DNA from: Prevotellaceae bacterium | Lineage (GTDB): Bacteria > Bacteroidota > Bacteroidia > Bacteroidales > UBA932 | Direction of reading: 5' to 3' | Length of the DNA stretch: 15,803 nucleotides | NCBI GenBank assembly: GCA_031264875.1 | Contig: JAISDK010000046.1 | Location: forward strand, 1-15,803 | Shown: in pieces, positions 14,255 to 15,803 of the stretch | How positions within the stretch are numbered: position 1 is the stretch's first letter | Layout of the letters: every line of letters starts with the position of its first letter | Notes under the pieces: generated by a model | Told to the model about the DNA's origin: nothing | The model's input: only the letters and a program-made list of their open reading frames with translations | Databases searched by the model: none | Program-made: the position numbers and the translations under genes

Positions 14255-14905
14255 TTATCTTAAATCAACTGTTTCGATGTCCGGATACTTCGACGGGTCG
14301 AACACAAACTCCCTGTCGTCGGGAATATCGGTGTCAGGAGTATAGTTTTTAATTTTAATGGTATAGTTTACGCCGTCCTTGCCGGCATATCTTATGCTGT
14401 AGGGACGGCGCTTACTGCTGTCGATGCGGATTCTTATATAGGAATACGGCATTTTGATGTCCCACGGATAAAAGTCAATTTCAAGAAGGTTGAAGCCGTC
14501 TTCGCTAACTTCGCCTTTGAGTTTCTGCTTAAACTCCTTCCTGTCGCCAAGGAGGAATCCGACCGGATTGGTCACGATGTCGGATGTGGAATCGGCCAGT
14601 GAAATCACCACTTCGCTGTCGGCCTTGAGATACTGCCACTGGGTGATTCCGTCGTTGTACAGTTCAACGTCGCTGGTTGAAAGCCTGTATTTGTTACCTT
14701 TCATCATTGCTTTCCCGTCCTGCATTCCGGAGGTATTGAGTTGAAGGTCTTCGGTTTTCAGGGTATATTCGAAATACAGGCATTTGTACGAAGCTATTGT
14801 TCGCGCAAGGTTGTCGAGTATTTCACCCGCTTCTTTCTGGGAATTTGCAAAAAAAGGATATAATATTATCGATACAATAACTGCTGTCTTACTTATACGC
14901 ATCAT
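14255..14905 (-). CDS. LolA-like outer-membrane lipoprotein carrier protein
   Basis: This 216-residue exported protein fits the Bacteroidetes LolA-like family (LolA_2, PF16584 type): a periplasmic protein with an open beta-barrel that carries lipoproteins across the periplasm. A signal peptide is present (MMRISKTAVIVSIILYPFFANS, cleavage before Gln). The mature domain starts EILDNLARTIASYKCLYFEYTL (about 28-49), followed by GKAMMKGNKYRLSTSDVELYNDG (about 64-86), the expected LolA pattern of an amphipathic helix then beta strands, and ends YTPDTDIPDDREFVFDPSKYP, the common C-terminal DxxF motif. Sequence similarity is clear in pattern but I have not measured it, so I avoid the gene symbol. It is first in the operon with the TolC-family gene and mnmA; in other Bacteroidetes I recall LolA often following ftsK, which is not present here. 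Confidence 0.82.
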   Translation of the reverse strand: MMRISKTAVIVSIILYPFFANSQKEAGEILDNLARTIASYKCLYFEYTLKTEDLQLNTSGMQDGKAMMKGNKYRLSTSDVELYNDGITQWQYLKADSEVVISLADSTSDIVTNPVGFLLGDRKEFKQKLKGEVSEDGFNLLEIDFYPWDIKMPYSYIRIRIDSSKRRPYSIRYAGKDGVNYTIKIKNYTPDTDIPDDREFVFDPSKYPDIETVDLR

Positions 14906-14931
14906 ATTCTGTTCATATCAAAAATGCCGCG

Positions 14932-14939
14932 CAAAGGTA
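14932..14939 (-). promoter_or_regulatory. Probable -7 box for the LolA-TolC-MnmA operon
   Basis: CAAAGGTA on the plus strand reads TACCTTTG on the minus strand, a match to TAnnTTTG, 26 bp upstream of the ATG at 14905. No TTTG stands at the usual 19-bp spacing; the region there is the AT-rich hairpin 14947-14971. Confidence 0.55.
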
Positions 14940-14946
14940 GTAAATT

Positions 14947-14971
14947 AATTGTCAATTGAAAATTGACAATT
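14947..14971. repeat. 11-bp perfect hairpin overlapping the lolA-like promoter region
   Basis: AATTGTCAATT (14947-14957) and AATTGACAATT (14961-14971) pair fully around loop GAA. It covers the place where a -33 box would be for the LolA operon and could be a regulator binding site. Confidence 0.65.
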
Positions 14972-15100
14972 GAAGATTTTCGCGATGCAATTCCCCGAAG
15001 ATACGCAACCATTCATATTTAATTCGAACTGCGAAGTAGTTCAACCATAGCCGTCAGGTTAAGGGCTGAAAGCCCGATAATCAGTAGCACAGGACAACGC

Positions 15101-15160
15101 CCAATGTCGTCAAGTTAAGGATTGGAAACCCACATGGCACAACTCTATATAGCCATGGAA
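15101..15160 (+). repeat. 60-bp direct repeat, copy A
   Basis: Matches 15547-15606 at 56 of 60 positions with no gaps. It begins CCAATGTCGTCAAGTTAAGG and continues through ATGGCACAACTC to ATGGAA. The four differences are scattered substitutions. A related motif, GCCGTCAGGTTAAGG, occurs at 15050-15064. Confidence 0.85.
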
Positions 15161-15193
15161 GAGTGTAAACCGGTTATTTCATGCCATTTCAGG

Positions 15194-15275
15194 GCTATTG
15201 CCTGTCAGTTTTAAGGACTTTAAAGTCTTTAAAGACTTTAAAATCCTTAAAACTAAAATACTTATAAGCAATAGC
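15194..15275. repeat. 48-bp near-perfect palindrome with outer 8-bp arms
   Basis: Bases 15207-15230 and 15231-15254 pair at 23 of 24 positions around the central TTTAAA. GCTATTGC (15194-15201) and GCAATAGC (15268-15275) form a further outer pair across short unpaired flanks. The RNA would be a long hairpin; the AT-rich core makes cruciform extrusion possible. Confidence 0.8.
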
Positions 15276-15285
15276 ATGTCTTCAT

Positions 15286-15559
15286 TTGATGACATTGGTC
15301 TGGAGACTACGCCGAGCGAGGGCAAAAATTAAGATTATCTCGTGCCTGACAGGCAGAAGGGCAAAATCAGTCGGAAAATGCTTTGGGCGCTTGCCCAAAG
15401 GACAAAATCAGTTGGAAAAATGGTTTGGGCGCTTGCCCAAAGGACAAAACCAAATCGTATTTTCTATCCGGCAAACGGTTTTTCTCCGGTTTGATGTTAT
15501 TTGCATTGCAGGTATCCAGATAACCTCGCTCGGCGTAGTCTTCAGACCAATGTCGTCAA
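15286..15559. repeat. About 270-bp unit bounded by 36-bp inverted repeats
   Basis: Ends 15286-15321 and 15524-15559 are reverse complements at 34 of 36 positions, including a 31-bp block with one mismatch (15291-15321, 15524-15554) containing ACTACGCCGAGCGAGG. The interior carries no gene. It resembles a non-autonomous terminal-inverted-repeat element, but no flanking target duplication is apparent and the right end shares sequence with direct repeat B, so the origin is uncertain. Confidence 0.75.
15382..15441 (+). repeat. Two tandem hairpins, TTTGGGC-GCTT-GCCCAAA, 42-bp period
   Basis: The hairpins are at 15382-15399 and 15424-15441, identical in stem and loop. The intervening ACAAAATCAG-T/C-GGAAAA stretch is also repeated (15362-15381, 15402-15423), so the repeat unit is about 42 bp. 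They lie inside the inverted-repeat unit. Confidence 0.85.
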
Positions 15560-15606
15560 GTTAAGGATTGGAAGCACACATGGCACAACTCTGTATAGCC
15601 CTGGAA
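15547..15606 (+). repeat. 60-bp direct repeat, copy B
   Basis: Second copy of 15101-15160, 446 bp downstream, with four substitutions. Its first 13 bases are also the outer end of the right 36-bp inverted repeat. Confidence 0.85.
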
Positions 15607-15739
15607 ACCTGAGTTCGGGATAAGAATAGCCCGATAGAGCCTACATATCAATAGAAAAGATTTTCCATCCGATATACGAACACCAGTAATTGTCGAGAAA
15701 TAAACTGACTGAATGACAAACAACAATAATAAGCGATTG

Positions 15740-15782
15740 TATTGCCGTCAGTTTTAGTATTGCCGTCAGCTTTAGCTGACGG
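15740..15782. repeat. Tandem 18-bp repeat and 8-bp hairpin near window end
   Basis: TATTGCCGTCAGTTTTAG and TATTGCCGTCAGCTTTAG lie side by side (15740-15757, 15758-15775) with one difference. That difference lets the second copy fold with GCTGACGG into the perfect hairpin CCGTCAGC-TTTA-GCTGACGG (15763-15782). Confidence 0.75.
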
Positions 15783-15803
15783 ATAAGAAAATGCAAGATG
15801 TTC

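Larger units (their letters stand above)
14906..15803. other. 898-bp gene-free repeat-rich region
   Basis: No credible gene is seen. In order it holds: the lolA-like promoter and hairpin (to 14971), a GCCGTCAGGTTAAGG motif (15050-15064), direct repeat A (15101-15160), a 48-bp palindrome (15207-15254) with outer arms at 15194-15201 and 15268-15275, an inverted-repeat unit (15286-15559) with tandem hairpins inside, direct repeat B (15547-15606), and tandem repeats with a hairpin near 15740-15782. A 92-codon open frame at 15286-15564 starts at TTG, coincides with the inverted-repeat unit and reads low-complexity repeat peptide, so it is not called. Confidence 0.7.

Noticed and set aside
15286..15564. 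92-codon open frame spanning the inverted-repeat unit, with a repeated RLPKGQNQ peptide
   Set aside because: It starts at TTG, its ends coincide with inverted repeats and its repeat peptide simply translates the tandem hairpins. There is no promoter or family resemblance.
14906..15803. CRISPR array in the repeat-rich tail
   Set aside because: Repeats are too few, unevenly spaced and unlike in length, with no cas genes nearby.

Overview
This window looks like a chromosomal segment from a member of the Bacteroidota, most likely order Bacteroidales. Three things point there. Most upstream regions carry a Bacteroidetes-type promoter (TTTG, about 19 bp, TAnnTTTG). Translation starts lack clear Shine-Dalgarno sequences. 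The gene content includes an N-succinylornithine-type carbamoyltransferase, a DUF4831 protein, a C69 dipeptidase and a LolA-like protein of Bacteroidetes type. I cannot name a genus from sequence alone.

Layout. At 1-476 is the 3' end of a WG-repeat protein cut by the window edge. A plus-strand cluster follows at 852-4273: secreted C69 dipeptidase, N-succinyl-L-ornithine carbamoyltransferase (argF') and 16S rRNA methyltransferase (rsmE). A 630-bp gene-free stretch (4274-4903) holds a large 34-bp perfect inverted repeat. A minus-strand DUF4831 gene (4904-5944) is divergent from pyrH-frr (6321-7629), which is followed by an OmpH/Skp-like lipoprotein gene (7680-8300). After a 350-bp gap with a 22-bp hairpin comes a tight three-gene operon (8651-11554): membrane-anchored PlsC-type acyltransferase, FabB-like ketoacyl-ACP synthase and a dedicated acyl carrier protein. 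It converges, with only 7 bp between stop codons, on a minus-strand operon (transcribed from 14905 down to 11562): LolA-like protein, TolC-family outer-membrane efflux protein and mnmA. The last 0.9 kb (14906-15803) has no credible gene and is built from repeats: 60-bp direct repeats, a 48-bp palindrome and a roughly 270-bp unit bounded by 36-bp inverted repeats with tandem hairpins inside.

How it fits together. Most genes are housekeeping: pyrimidine nucleotide supply (pyrH), ribosome recycling (frr), rRNA and tRNA modification (rsmE, mnmA) and arginine synthesis (argF'). A second theme is the cell envelope: OmpH/Skp, LolA, TolC, DUF4831 and the C69 peptidase all carry export signals, and the acyltransferase/KAS/ACP operon looks like a small self-contained acyl-lipid assembly module. 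No phage, CRISPR array, defence system, tRNA or rRNA was seen. The parts least explained by known genes are the acyltransferase/KAS/ACP operon, whose product I cannot name, and the non-coding repeat structures.
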